Below, piece after piece: positions 8,996 to 17,483 of a stretch of 64,000 bases of DNA. A model generated the notes under the pieces. It worked only from the letters and a program-made list of their open reading frames with translations, did no database searches and had not been told where the DNA came from. Numbering within the stretch: the first letter of the stretch is position 1; every line of letters starts with the position of its first letter. The translations under genes and the position numbers were made by a program. This DNA comes from CAYVMD01 sp964452465 (GTDB taxonomy: Bacteria; Armatimonadota; JACIXR01), in the NCBI GenBank assembly GCA_964452465.1, contig CAYVMD010000002.1, positions 45,141 through 109,140 of the forward strand, given 5' to 3'.

Positions 8996-9619
8996 CTAAT
9001 CCGCCAAGCCTTTTCTCCCCAAGCGTCTCCAAAGGAAGAGGAGGATTAAAAAGACGAGACCTGCCAAAATGAGAAGGTCGAATTTTCTAAGATATGGCTC
9101 CATGGCCTCCCAATTCTCCCCTAACTTAAACCCGATGAAGCCCAAGAAAAATGACCAGATGAGAGAGCCGATGAAGGAGGTAACGGTGAGGATCCAGAAG
9201 TTAGCCTTGCTGATGCCCGCAGGAAGGGAGATGTAGGTGCGAATAACCGGCATAACCCTCCCCAAAAACAGGGAAACCCAGCCATACCTTTGGAAGAAAC
9301 GCTCCGCTCGAGCGAGATCATGGTGGGAAATTAAGAGGTACTTCCCATATTTTAAAAGTAAGGGGTGCCCTCCGTACCAGCCGAGGAAATAAACCACCCA
9401 GGAACCAAGCGTCGAGCCAGTAGCACCAGCCAGGGAGATGCCAAGGAGGGTGAACCTTCCCTGCTGGGCTAAAGCGCCAGAGAAGGGCATGATGATCTCA
9501 GAAGGTAAGGGGATGCAGGCGGATTCCACCGCCATCAAAAGGACAATTCCTTCGTAGCCGAGGGATTCTATGGTCTGGATGATGAACTGCCCCACCCGGG
9601 CGATCAAATCCGCTATCAT
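8996..9619 (-). CDS. DedA/SNARE-associated family membrane protein
   Basis: Inner-membrane protein of the DedA family, linked in other bacteria to lipid carrier recycling and envelope stability. 207 residues with several hydrophobic segments. The family motifs ESACIPLPSEIIMPFSG and RFFQRYGWVSLFLGRVMPVIRTYISLPAG contain the conserved E, P and R residues. The ATG at 9619 has AAGGAGGAATC upstream. It begins nine bases after the PEP carboxylase stop, so the two are probably cotranscribed. The exact substrate is unknown. Confidence 0.93.
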   Translation of the reverse strand: MIADLIARVGQFIIQTIESLGYEGIVLLMAVESACIPLPSEIIMPFSGALAQQGRFTLLGISLAGATGSTLGSWVVYFLGWYGGHPLLLKYGKYLLISHHDLARAERFFQRYGWVSLFLGRVMPVIRTYISLPAGISKANFWILTVTSFIGSLIWSFFLGFIGFKLGENWEAMEPYLRKFDLLILAGLVFLILLFLWRRLGRKGLAD

Positions 9620-9628
9620 GATTCCTCC

Positions 9629-11092
9629 TTAACCTAAAAATCCCCTCAAATGTCCCGCCTCCGTAACCCAAGCCGATACATCCTCGAATTTTTCCCTCCC
9701 GCTTCTTATCGTCTCGAAGATCCGCCTCGTCAATTTCAAATGTTCCTTATCCACCTCGAAATCCGGCAACTTCCCCTTCAATTCCGGCAGAAGGGAAAAA
9801 AGGGTTTCGGGGTTGGAGAACTTCAATGCCTCCAGGATGTCTTCCTCGAAGCTCCTATCCTCCCTGAGGAAGGCGAGGTCCTCGGGGGTTAGGGCATCGA
9901 AGCCGATGACCTCGGGTGGTACTCCTATGCTGTAAAGGGAGGCACAGAACTCTATAGCCCTCGGCAGTCTAACCCCCGCTACGCTCCTCGAGTAGCCGAA
10001 GAGACCGAAGTGGATCTTCCTCTTCCTCCGCTTGGGGACAAACCTCGCCACCGAGTTAACCAAATCCGCCAGCCCCTCTATCCTGCTCCTATATCGGGGG
10101 GCATAGCGGTTTATGATGTCCAACGCCTTGCCCTCCTCCACCTTCCTCGGCTTTCCCCGCGGCGTCCTCTTGATCTTCTCTATGGCTTCTCTAACTACCT
10201 CAAAAGGATAATCGTATTTAAAAGCGGACTGCACCGTGAAGGTCTGGACGCTGGGATAACTCCTCAGGCAATTTTCGACATTGGAGGGCTTGAAGCCCCC
10301 TCGGAAGGGAGCGGAACCAGCACCAAAGACGGGAAGGATGGGAATGCCTAATTTCTCCTCCAATTTATCCAGCTTCTGAAGGGCGATCTCTATCGCTAAA
10401 AATGCGCTCACATAGCCGTAATTCTCCGCGGGATCGCTTCTAGCGAGGAAAACTCGCTGATAGGGGAAATCCTTGCCCCTCAAGAACTCCTCTACTATTT
10501 TGTCGCTGTTGATTATAGTGTGTATGTCCTCGAACAAGGGGATGATGTGTATATCCGCTGGCTTGAATTCTCCTATCCATTCCGCGAGGGTTATATCGTG
10601 GACCCTGTCATATTGCTTCCCCACCACTATATCCTTGTAAAGCCTGTACAGCCTCTCCAATTCCACCGCTGAAGTGGTCATAGGGAGGATGATCTCGAAG
10701 ACCGGTGGTACCTCCTCCCCATAAAATTGGACCGCCACATCGTAACTACGGGGGATGGTTTCCAATGTCTCAAGGAGCACCTTCCCCTCGTTCTTCTCCA
10801 CGGCGGGGTTGGGAACACGGTAGGTGAGGAAGCAATCCCTGCCCAGGATGCGCTCCTTGAAGAAATCGGCGCGCTTGGCAAAAAGTTTCCTCACCACATG
10901 GGCATCCACATCCTTGCCCTCGAAATCCCACATCTGTTCATCGCAACCGAGGTGGGAGAAGGCATAGAAGGCCTCGTCAACCTCGTAATCGCCCTCTATC
11001 TCCGGCGTGGGGGAGAAAAAAGGAATGGAAACATTATCGGGATGCTGGGTGCTCATACAGCGGGGAATTTTCGTTTCTCTTCCGTAGGGCAT
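9629..11092 (-). CDS. ppcA: Phosphoenolpyruvate carboxylase, archaeal type
   Basis: Adds bicarbonate to PEP to give oxaloacetate. 487 residues, about half the length of usual bacterial Ppc. The opening KIPRCMSTQHPDN and the segments FEGKDVDAHVVRKLF, GRDCFLTYRVPNP, FGAGSAPFRGG and FGYSRSVAGVRLPRAI are typical of the compact archaeal-type (PpcA) family. This type is known in archaea and a few bacteria such as Clostridium perfringens and Oenococcus. The start ATG at 11092 has no ribosome site, but a promoter lies seven bases upstream, suggesting leaderless mRNA. Cotranscribed with dedA. Confidence 0.95.
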   Translation of the reverse strand: MPYGRETKIPRCMSTQHPDNVSIPFFSPTPEIEGDYEVDEAFYAFSHLGCDEQMWDFEGKDVDAHVVRKLFAKRADFFKERILGRDCFLTYRVPNPAVEKNEGKVLLETLETIPRSYDVAVQFYGEEVPPVFEIILPMTTSAVELERLYRLYKDIVVGKQYDRVHDITLAEWIGEFKPADIHIIPLFEDIHTIINSDKIVEEFLRGKDFPYQRVFLARSDPAENYGYVSAFLAIEIALQKLDKLEEKLGIPILPVFGAGSAPFRGGFKPSNVENCLRSYPSVQTFTVQSAFKYDYPFEVVREAIEKIKRTPRGKPRKVEEGKALDIINRYAPRYRSRIEGLADLVNSVARFVPKRRKRKIHFGLFGYSRSVAGVRLPRAIEFCASLYSIGVPPEVIGFDALTPEDLAFLREDRSFEEDILEALKFSNPETLFSLLPELKGKLPDFEVDKEHLKLTRRIFETIRSGREKFEDVSAWVTEAGHLRGFLG

Positions 11093-11099
11093 GGATATT

Positions 11100-11129
11100 A
11101 TTATAGGTCTGATGGAGGAAGTAGTCCAA
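11100..11129 (-). promoter_or_regulatory. Promoter of ppcA, probably giving a leaderless transcript
   Basis: Minus strand: -35 TTGGAC (11129-11124), 18-base spacer, -10 TATAAT (11105-11100). Only seven bases separate the -10 from the ATG at 11092, so transcription would start at or beside the A of the start codon. There is no Shine-Dalgarno sequence between them. The TTCCTCC stretch in the spacer is on the wrong strand to be a ribosome site. Confidence 0.6.
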
Positions 11130-11214
11130 AACCTTGGCGCCTCGATTTTCGTTTAACCTCCTTGGATTTGGCATTAAAATAAATGCAATAAAAATGGAAG
11201 AGGTGAGACGATGT

Positions 11215-14064
11215 ATGTGGAGAAGTGTTTTCTGTTGGGTTCTGTTTTTGATGCTGGGAGGGATGGCGATGTCCCAGGTTAGAATTAAACAGGAGGGGCA
11301 AAGATGGATATTGGAGAACGAGCACATTCAGGTGAGCGTTGAGCCCTTAATGGGCGTTATCAGCGTCAAGGATCTAAAGAGCGGTTATATCTGGGAACCC
11401 CTAAAGAGGGAAAAGCTGAGCATCGCCCGCACCAGCACCCCTCCCCAAATAGATGGCGATCTGAGGGAATGGGGAGGAAGAAAGGGCATAAAGTTAACGC
11501 CGGAGATGGCAACGAGCCACGCGGGGAAGCCAAGGGATGAAAGTGATTGCTCGGCTGAGGTTTGGTTGGCGTGGGACGAGGAGAACCTCTATCTGGGGGC
11601 AAGGGTGAGGGATGATGTTGTGGATTTCGCACCCAAGGGGTTTAAAACTTGGTGGGAAAGGGACTCGCTGGAGGTTTGGGTAGGCAGTTTGCAGATAGGC
11701 TTCAACCTCAATCCCCAAGGAACCATGTTGATGAGGGGAGATGGTTCTCCAGTGGATGGGGAGGCAGTGTTGCGGGAGATGGAGGCAGGTTACGTTGTGG
11801 AGGCGAGGCTTCCCTGGAGCAGTTTGGGGGCTTGGCAGGCTACGGTGGGAACTGCCTTCCCCTTCGCGGTGGGGATAAACGATTCGGATGGAGAGGGGAG
11901 GAAAGCGCAACTCTACTTCCCCCTCACCTGGACACACTCCGCTCCCAACACCTTCGCCCAAGCGGTGCTTGCTGATGAAAAAGGAGGAGCCCCTCCCCTA
12001 AAGGAAACCTTCCGCAATGTAAGGAAGGCCTTCGGGGACGCCCTCGCCTTTGATATGGATTTCCCCACGGGCAGGGGCGGAACGATGGAGACAACGGTGC
12101 GCCTGAAGGTGCCCTCCGGTTCCCCTCAACTCATATTAGAGGTGGATGCCAAGGATAGAAAGGTAAGCATGGGCGAGTTTTCCTTCCTGCCCTCCTTCCT
12201 CCTTCGCAAGGGGAGGGGAGTGGTGGCGGTGGCGGATTACTGCGATGGGCATATCTATCCCTTCGACGATTTCTCCCTATGGGGATTGGATGGAGGACGA
12301 ATGGATCTCCCCTTCGTGGGGATCTGCGATTTGGAGAGCGGTCTGGGCTATGCCTTGATCCTCGATACCAGCGATGACGCCTTCGTGACCTTCAGTAAGT
12401 ACACGATAGGGGGCAAGCAAGTGGTGGCTCCCCAGGTCCATTGGCAGAATAGCAAGGGCATATTCCGTTATCCCCGCCGGATCATCTATCATTTCGTCCC
12501 CAAAGGGGGCTATGTGGCGATTGCCAAGGCTTATCGCAACTACGCCAAGGAGAAGGGTTTCGTCGTGCCCTTCAGCGAGAAGGTGAAGAGAAATCCCCAT
12601 ATCGAGCGCCTCTTTGGAGCCCCCGATGTGTGGAGCTGGTGGGGGCCAATTTCCTACCGCGACTTCGTCCTGGAGGCGAAGGCTTGCGGCGTGGATAAGA
12701 TGTTGATTAATGGTCGTCCCTCTCCCGCGGACATACAATTGGCAAACGACATCGGCTATCTAACCAGCGAATACGACAATTACACCGATATATTGCAGGT
12801 GGAGGAAGGCAAAGAAGTGGATTCCAACCATGGTAGGCTACCGGATGATGCGGTGCTGATGGCCAATGGCGAGAGGATGACCGCCTGGCTCACTTGGGAT
12901 AAGAAGACGCAATTCATGAAGCGGTGCCCTGCCCTCTGGACCCCCACCGCCCAGATAGTTATCCCCAAAGTGCTGAAGGAATACCCCTTCCTTGCCCGCT
13001 TCATAGATGTAACGACGGCGGAAGGTCTCTACGAATGTTACGACCCCAGGCATCCCTTAACCAGGGGAGACAAAAGGGAATGTGGAATGAAACTGCTGGG
13101 CTATGTGCGTTCCTTGGGGTTGGTGGTGGGAGGGGAGCATGGTATATGGTGGGCGGTGCCCTATCTGGATTACATAGAGGGAATGATGAGCGCTAACCCC
13201 TACTTCTCCTGGCCGGCGGGACACCTCGTCCGTCCTAAATCCAAAGAGGAGGAATTCACCGATCCCTGGGGCAGAAAGTTGCCCAAATGGGAGGTTTACG
13301 AGAAGTGGGGGATCGGACATAGATGGAGGGTCCCCCTTTGGGAACTCGTCTTCCATGATTGCATAGTTCCCACTTGGTATTGGGGGGATTCCACGGATTT
13401 CCTTTTAGAGGCAGCGCCCGAGATAACGCCTAAGAAGGATGCCTTCAACATCCTCTATGGCACGGTGCCCATGTTCTGGGCACACGAAGTGTGGAAGGAG
13501 GGGAGGAAGGAGCTCATGCTTCGCTCCTATAGGAACACCTGCAGGTTGCACGAGGTGATAGCGGACAAGGAGATGCTGAGCCACGAATTCCTCACCGCCG
13601 ATCACGATGTGCAGAGGACGATCTTCTCCGATGGCACGGAGGTGGTTGTTAACTTCGGGGATAAGCCCTATTCCCTAAAGAGGGGTAAGAAGGTCTATCT
13701 TTTACCCCAAAATGGCTTCTGGGTTAAGGGACCGAGGATAGAGCAATACATGATCCTCCAGGGGGGGCGGGCGGTAACTTACATCAAAAGGTCGGATTAC
13801 CTGTTCAGCGATGAGCAGGGGACGGAGGTGGAGATGAAGTTGGAGGGGAAGGGGAGGATGCGCCTCCACATAGGGGCGGGGAAAGAGATTAAGGTGAAAT
13901 TGAGGGATTTGGCAAAGGATTGGGATTTAGGGAAGACCAAAATATACCTCTTGGATAGGGAGGGAAAGCCGGTTAGGGAGGTGGGATTCCGAAGAGAGGG
14001 AGAGGCAATAATATTGGGTCCCTTCCCTGAATTCACTAACCTCGAAGCTATATGCGAAGGATGA
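11215..14064 (+). CDS. Secreted glycosidase-like protein with an inserted CBM9 domain
   Basis: 949 residues from the ATG at 11215, chosen because GAGGTGA lies eight bases upstream and a signal peptide (MWRSVFCWVLFLMLGGMAMSQ) starts there; an ATG at 11194 is possible. A beta-sandwich begins (RIKQEGQRWILENEHIQVSV). It is interrupted at about residues 60-240 by a CBM9-like module (PQIDGDLREWG ... NLYLGARVRDD ... GYVVEARLPWSSLG) and then resumes (TTVRLKVPSGSPQLILEVDAKDR). A TIM-barrel-like part follows (VWSWWGPISYRDFVLEAKACGVDKM, VGGEHGIWW) and a C-terminal beta domain. This resembles DUF5696/GH101-GH129-like proteins, but the activity is not established. It is followed after 26 bases by an acetylesterase gene in the same direction. 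Confidence 0.7.
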   Translation: MWRSVFCWVLFLMLGGMAMSQVRIKQEGQRWILENEHIQVSVEPLMGVISVKDLKSGYIWEPLKREKLSIARTSTPPQIDGDLREWGGRKGIKLTPEMATSHAGKPRDESDCSAEVWLAWDEENLYLGARVRDDVVDFAPKGFKTWWERDSLEVWVGSLQIGFNLNPQGTMLMRGDGSPVDGEAVLREMEAGYVVEARLPWSSLGAWQATVGTAFPFAVGINDSDGEGRKAQLYFPLTWTHSAPNTFAQAVLADEKGGAPPLKETFRNVRKAFGDALAFDMDFPTGRGGTMETTVRLKVPSGSPQLILEVDAKDRKVSMGEFSFLPSFLLRKGRGVVAVADYCDGHIYPFDDFSLWGLDGGRMDLPFVGICDLESGLGYALILDTSDDAFVTFSKYTIGGKQVVAPQVHWQNSKGIFRYPRRIIYHFVPKGGYVAIAKAYRNYAKEKGFVVPFSEKVKRNPHIERLFGAPDVWSWWGPISYRDFVLEAKACGVDKMLINGRPSPADIQLANDIGYLTSEYDNYTDILQVEEGKEVDSNHGRLPDDAVLMANGERMTAWLTWDKKTQFMKRCPALWTPTAQIVIPKVLKEYPFLARFIDVTTAEGLYECYDPRHPLTRGDKRECGMKLLGYVRSLGLVVGGEHGIWWAVPYLDYIEGMMSANPYFSWPAGHLVRPKSKEEEFTDPWGRKLPKWEVYEKWGIGHRWRVPLWELVFHDCIVPTWYWGDSTDFLLEAAPEITPKKDAFNILYGTVPMFWAHEVWKEGRKELMLRSYRNTCRLHEVIADKEMLSHEFLTADHDVQRTIFSDGTEVVVNFGDKPYSLKRGKKVYLLPQNGFWVKGPRIEQYMILQGGRAVTYIKRSDYLFSDEQGTEVEMKLEGKGRMRLHIGAGKEIKVKLRDLAKDWDLGKTKIYLLDREGKPVREVGFRREGEAIILGPFPEFTNLEAICEG

Positions 14065-14090
14065 TCTTTAAAAGATAAGGAGGAGCCTTT

Positions 14091-16085
14091 ATGACCTATA
14101 GCCTTTTCTTTCTGGGCGTGCTTGGTCTCGTGTTATGCCAGTTAACCCTTGCCCGAGGGGAGTTGAGGTTGCCAAGCATCCTGGGCGACCATATGGTGTT
14201 TCAGCAGGGCATGCCGATAGTGGTATGGGGTTGGGGGAAACCAGGGGAGGAGGTCAAGGTTAGCCTGGATGGGATGGAGAGGAAGGGAAAGGTATACGCG
14301 GATGGGAAGTGGATGGTGAAATTGCCCGCCCGTCCCGCCGGCGGTCCCTATGAAGTGAAGATAACGAGCGGGGAGGATGAGATAACCCTTAAGGATGTCC
14401 TCATCGGGGAGGTTTGGGTCTGCTCGGGGCAATCCAACATGGAATGGCCGGTAGCCGCTTCCAACAATGCTCAGGAGGAGATATCCAGGGCGAATTATCC
14501 CCAAATAAGGTTATTCACGGTGCCTCACTCCGCTTCCCTTACCCCCGAGGAGGACTGCGAGGGCAAATGGGAGGTTTGTAGCCCCAATACGGTGGGCGCT
14601 TTCTCCGCGGTTGCCTATTTCTTCGGGCGGGAGATCCACGAAAGGCTAAAGGTCCCCATAGGATTGATCCACACCAGTTGGGGAGGGACTCCCGCGGAGG
14701 CTTGGACCGACCTCGAGACCCTCCGATCCGATCCCGATCTCAGCCCCCTGCTCGAGCGCATCCCCAAGGACCCCGTCGATATGAAGGAACTGCAAAAGGA
14801 ATACGACCGCAAATTGGGGGAATGGTTCGAGAAAGCATTCCTCAAGGACCCAGGGAATAAGGGGGAAAGCCTGGGTTGGGCGAAGGCGGAGTTCAACGAT
14901 AGCGATTGGCAAGGCATGGACCTCCCTCGCTTCTGGGAGGATCACTCCCCCCAGATGAGTATAGACGGCGCTGTCTGGTTCCGAAAGGCGATCTCCTTGC
15001 CCAGGGAGTGGGCAAATAAGGATTTGGTGCTTGAGTTGGGGGCGATAGACGATTTCGATGTTACCTATTTCAATGGGGAGAAAATAGGTTCCACGGGAGC
15101 GGAGGTTCCCAATAGCGCGGTCATCTATCGGAGATATCTCGTGCCGGGCAGGTTGGTCAAGGAAGGGGTTAACCTGATAGCGGTGCGGGTCTTCGATAAT
15201 TGGGGAACGGGAGGGTTTGGTGGTCCCAGCGAGAGGATGAGGCTCTCGCTCGCCGATGACCCTAACGAATGCCTTCCCCTCGCCGGGGAATGGAAGTTCA
15301 AGGTGGAGTTCGCTCGTCCCGCCTCGGAGGTTCCTCCCTGGCCGGAGCTGTCGATCAATCCCTCCTGGGTGCCAACCGCCCTCTACAATGCCATGATCCA
15401 TCCCCTTCTTCCCTTCCGCATAAGGGGAGCGATTTGGTATCAGGGCGAATCCAATGCGGATAGGGCTTATCAGTACCGCAAGTTGTTCCCCGTCATGATA
15501 GAGGGGTGGAGGAGAAATTGGAAGGAGGGGGATTTCCCCTTCCTCTTCGTGCAATTGGCTAACTTCATGGCGCGCCAACCCGAGCCCACGGAAAGCGCCT
15601 GGGCGGAGCTAAGGGAGGCGCAACTTCTTACCTTGAAGACGGTGCCCAATACTGGCATGGCGGTGGCGATAGATATAGGGGATGCCAACGATATCCATCC
15701 TCGCAACAAGCAGGATGTGGGGAAGAGGTTAGCCCTCTGGGCGTTGGCTTTAACCTACGGGCAAAAGGTGGAATATTCTGGACCCATCTATAGGGAGATG
15801 AGAATAGAGGGAGATAAGATCAGGATATTCTTCGACCATGTGGATGGAGGGTTAGTGGCGAAGGGAGGGGAATTGAAGGGGTTCGCCATTGCGGGGGCGG
15901 ATAGGAAGTTCTATTGGGCGAGGGCGAGGATAGAAGGGGACACTGTAGTGGTGTGGAGCGAAAAGGTGCCCCAGCCGGTTGCAGTGCGATATGCCTGGGC
16001 GGATAACCCCGACTGCAACCTCTACAATAAAGCAGGGCTACCCGCTTCCCCCTTCCGCACCGACGACTGGCACCGAGCTCCTTAA
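14091..16085 (+). CDS. Sialate O-acetylesterase-like carbohydrate esterase
   Basis: Removes O-acetyl groups from sugars, probably periplasmic or secreted. 664 residues with an N-terminal signal (FFLGVLGLVLCQLTLARG). The start LRLPSILGDHMVFQQG is typical of the family. The SGNH nucleophile Ser is in CSGQSNMEWP (Ser near residue 115), and the catalytic DIHP segment occurs in GDANDIHPRNKQDVG. A beta-galactosidase-like jelly roll (about residues 265-390, VWFRKAISLP ... VTYFNGEKIG) is inserted between halves of the esterase domain, as is usual in this family. AAGGAGGAG ribosome site. Likely an operon with the upstream CBM9 glycosidase, so the pair would deacetylate and cleave the same glycan. Confidence 0.9.
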   Translation: MTYSLFFLGVLGLVLCQLTLARGELRLPSILGDHMVFQQGMPIVVWGWGKPGEEVKVSLDGMERKGKVYADGKWMVKLPARPAGGPYEVKITSGEDEITLKDVLIGEVWVCSGQSNMEWPVAASNNAQEEISRANYPQIRLFTVPHSASLTPEEDCEGKWEVCSPNTVGAFSAVAYFFGREIHERLKVPIGLIHTSWGGTPAEAWTDLETLRSDPDLSPLLERIPKDPVDMKELQKEYDRKLGEWFEKAFLKDPGNKGESLGWAKAEFNDSDWQGMDLPRFWEDHSPQMSIDGAVWFRKAISLPREWANKDLVLELGAIDDFDVTYFNGEKIGSTGAEVPNSAVIYRRYLVPGRLVKEGVNLIAVRVFDNWGTGGFGGPSERMRLSLADDPNECLPLAGEWKFKVEFARPASEVPPWPELSINPSWVPTALYNAMIHPLLPFRIRGAIWYQGESNADRAYQYRKLFPVMIEGWRRNWKEGDFPFLFVQLANFMARQPEPTESAWAELREAQLLTLKTVPNTGMAVAIDIGDANDIHPRNKQDVGKRLALWALALTYGQKVEYSGPIYREMRIEGDKIRIFFDHVDGGLVAKGGELKGFAIAGADRKFYWARARIEGDTVVVWSEKVPQPVAVRYAWADNPDCNLYNKAGLPASPFRTDDWHRAP

Positions 16086-16112
16086 GAAAGAACGAAGTGA
16101 AGAGAGGTTATA

Positions 16113-17249
16113 TCAATGCTGGAACTCCACTTTGATTATCTTGAAATGCTTTAGATCCGGCGCGTATATGTAAACATTGCCGTTAAGGGTGCCTGTCCCT
16201 CTCCAACCGAAGGGCGCGCTTGGATACATGGGGAAACCAGCCTTCTCCAAGCAAACGCTTCCGAAAATCTTGCCCGTTTTGGGATCGTGAATGGAAATAG
16301 TGGTGGTGCTCAGCTTCCAGGGACCTTCTAACGGTATCTGGTGGAGTTCGGTTATGAGGCAACCATGCTTATCTATCCCTATTAGGTAGAAATCCGATTT
16401 AAACCCTTTCTTGGGGGGTAAAGGAGGAGATACTACGAATTGGGATATTTCATTGCCTTGTAGATCGTATTTCTTGACTAACCAGCCATATCTATCTATA
16501 CCTTCCACCGACAACATAGCGGAAGGGTCGGCGCTCGGTTGGCCCTTCTCATCAAGCGGGATAAATCTATATGTGAAGCCTAAGAGGGAGGGATCCACCT
16601 CCGGCGGAATCTCCTCGCAGGGTCCTAAGTGGTTGCCCTCCGCATCGAATAGGAATCCCTCGAGCCAAACGCGGTCCCCTGCCACCTTCTCCAAAGGGAA
16701 CCCACCTTCGCAAGGCTCACGAGCGAGCTCTTTAACTTCGAACCCCCTTATGAACTTGCCAGATTTGTCGAACACCAGTAGATAGGGAACCTCGACTTCC
16801 GGTGACATAAGTGGAGGAAGCAGGGGATCGCGGAAGAGATACCTTTTCTGTTTCGTGCGGATGTCCAGCGCGAACACATATTTTTCTCCTACCACCACTT
16901 GATCGGGTCCCTTTCTTCGAAATTTTCCTATGCCACAGGTGAAGAGGAGCTTGCCATCGGTGGTATAGCAGCAGAGCCTATGGTTGACCGTATCTGCTAT
17001 CCATAGGGTCTTCTCCTCGGGATCGATGTCGAAATCATTTGGAGCTGGAAGGGGTCCAAAGCCCCATTCGCGCGCTTCTTTAGGGTTCACTCCCAGTCCG
17101 AATTGCTTCTCCCCTTTTCCCCAGGTTGCAAAGATCACATACTTGACCTTAACCTTTGCCTTGGGCAGAACATCGGGCACACCCTCAAGGCTTACCAAGC
17201 AAACAAAGAGGAGAAGGGGCAAAACCAACCTCACATAAGAAGCCCTCAT
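16113..17249 (-). CDS. Secreted NHL-type beta-propeller protein, copy A
   Basis: 378 residues. Signal peptide (MRASYVRLVLPLLLFVCLVSLEG) followed by propeller blades, including the NHL-like FDIDPEEKTLWIADTVNHRLCCYTTDGKLLF. Closely related to the gene at 60559-61644: the mature N-terminus, the NHL blade and the C-terminal end (LKHFKIIKVEFQH) are nearly the same. ATG at 17249 with AAGGAGGTAAG about 12 bases upstream. Preceded by copy 1 of a repeated promoter/leader. No catalytic motif is visible; binding or scaffolding is likely. It converges with the acetylesterase, with 27 bases between the stops and no clear hairpin. Confidence 0.7.
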   Translation of the reverse strand: MRASYVRLVLPLLLFVCLVSLEGVPDVLPKAKVKVKYVIFATWGKGEKQFGLGVNPKEAREWGFGPLPAPNDFDIDPEEKTLWIADTVNHRLCCYTTDGKLLFTCGIGKFRRKGPDQVVVGEKYVFALDIRTKQKRYLFRDPLLPPLMSPEVEVPYLLVFDKSGKFIRGFEVKELAREPCEGGFPLEKVAGDRVWLEGFLFDAEGNHLGPCEEIPPEVDPSLLGFTYRFIPLDEKGQPSADPSAMLSVEGIDRYGWLVKKYDLQGNEISQFVVSPPLPPKKGFKSDFYLIGIDKHGCLITELHQIPLEGPWKLSTTTISIHDPKTGKIFGSVCLEKAGFPMYPSAPFGWRGTGTLNGNVYIYAPDLKHFKIIKVEFQH

Positions 17250-17291
17250 CGCTAAATCTTACCTCCTTCCTTTCCCCTAGGAACCTCCTGC

Positions 17292-17414
17292 GCTAAGGAT
17301 TCGAAGCCCAACCCTCTGGGGGAGAATTGGTCTTTAATAAAATTATGAGAAAGCTTCTTTTTTCGGCAAGGGGATGGGGGCAAAAATTAAAAATTTTCGG
17401 GGATTTTCAGGGGG
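17292..17414 (-). repeat. Promoter/leader repeat, copy 1
   Basis: One of three copies (others at 20562-20695 and 63217-63312), each ahead of a secreted-protein gene on the minus strand. Minus-strand order: TTGCCG (17369-17364), 16-base spacer, CATAAT (17347-17342), then a conserved leader TTTTATTAAAGACCAATTCTC and CTTCGAATCCTTAG. This copy drives the propeller gene ending at 16113. Homology to copy 2 extends upstream of the -35 into G/C runs. Confidence 0.75.
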
Positions 17415-17483
17415 TATATTTGCGGTGTATTTGCTCCTCGACGAAGGCTTCATCCTTAAGGGAAAACATAGATTTGTGGATCT

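Noticed and set aside
11034..11327. Minus-strand frames opposite the ppcA/glycosidase divergent region
   Set aside because: They cross both promoters and lack ribosome sites.
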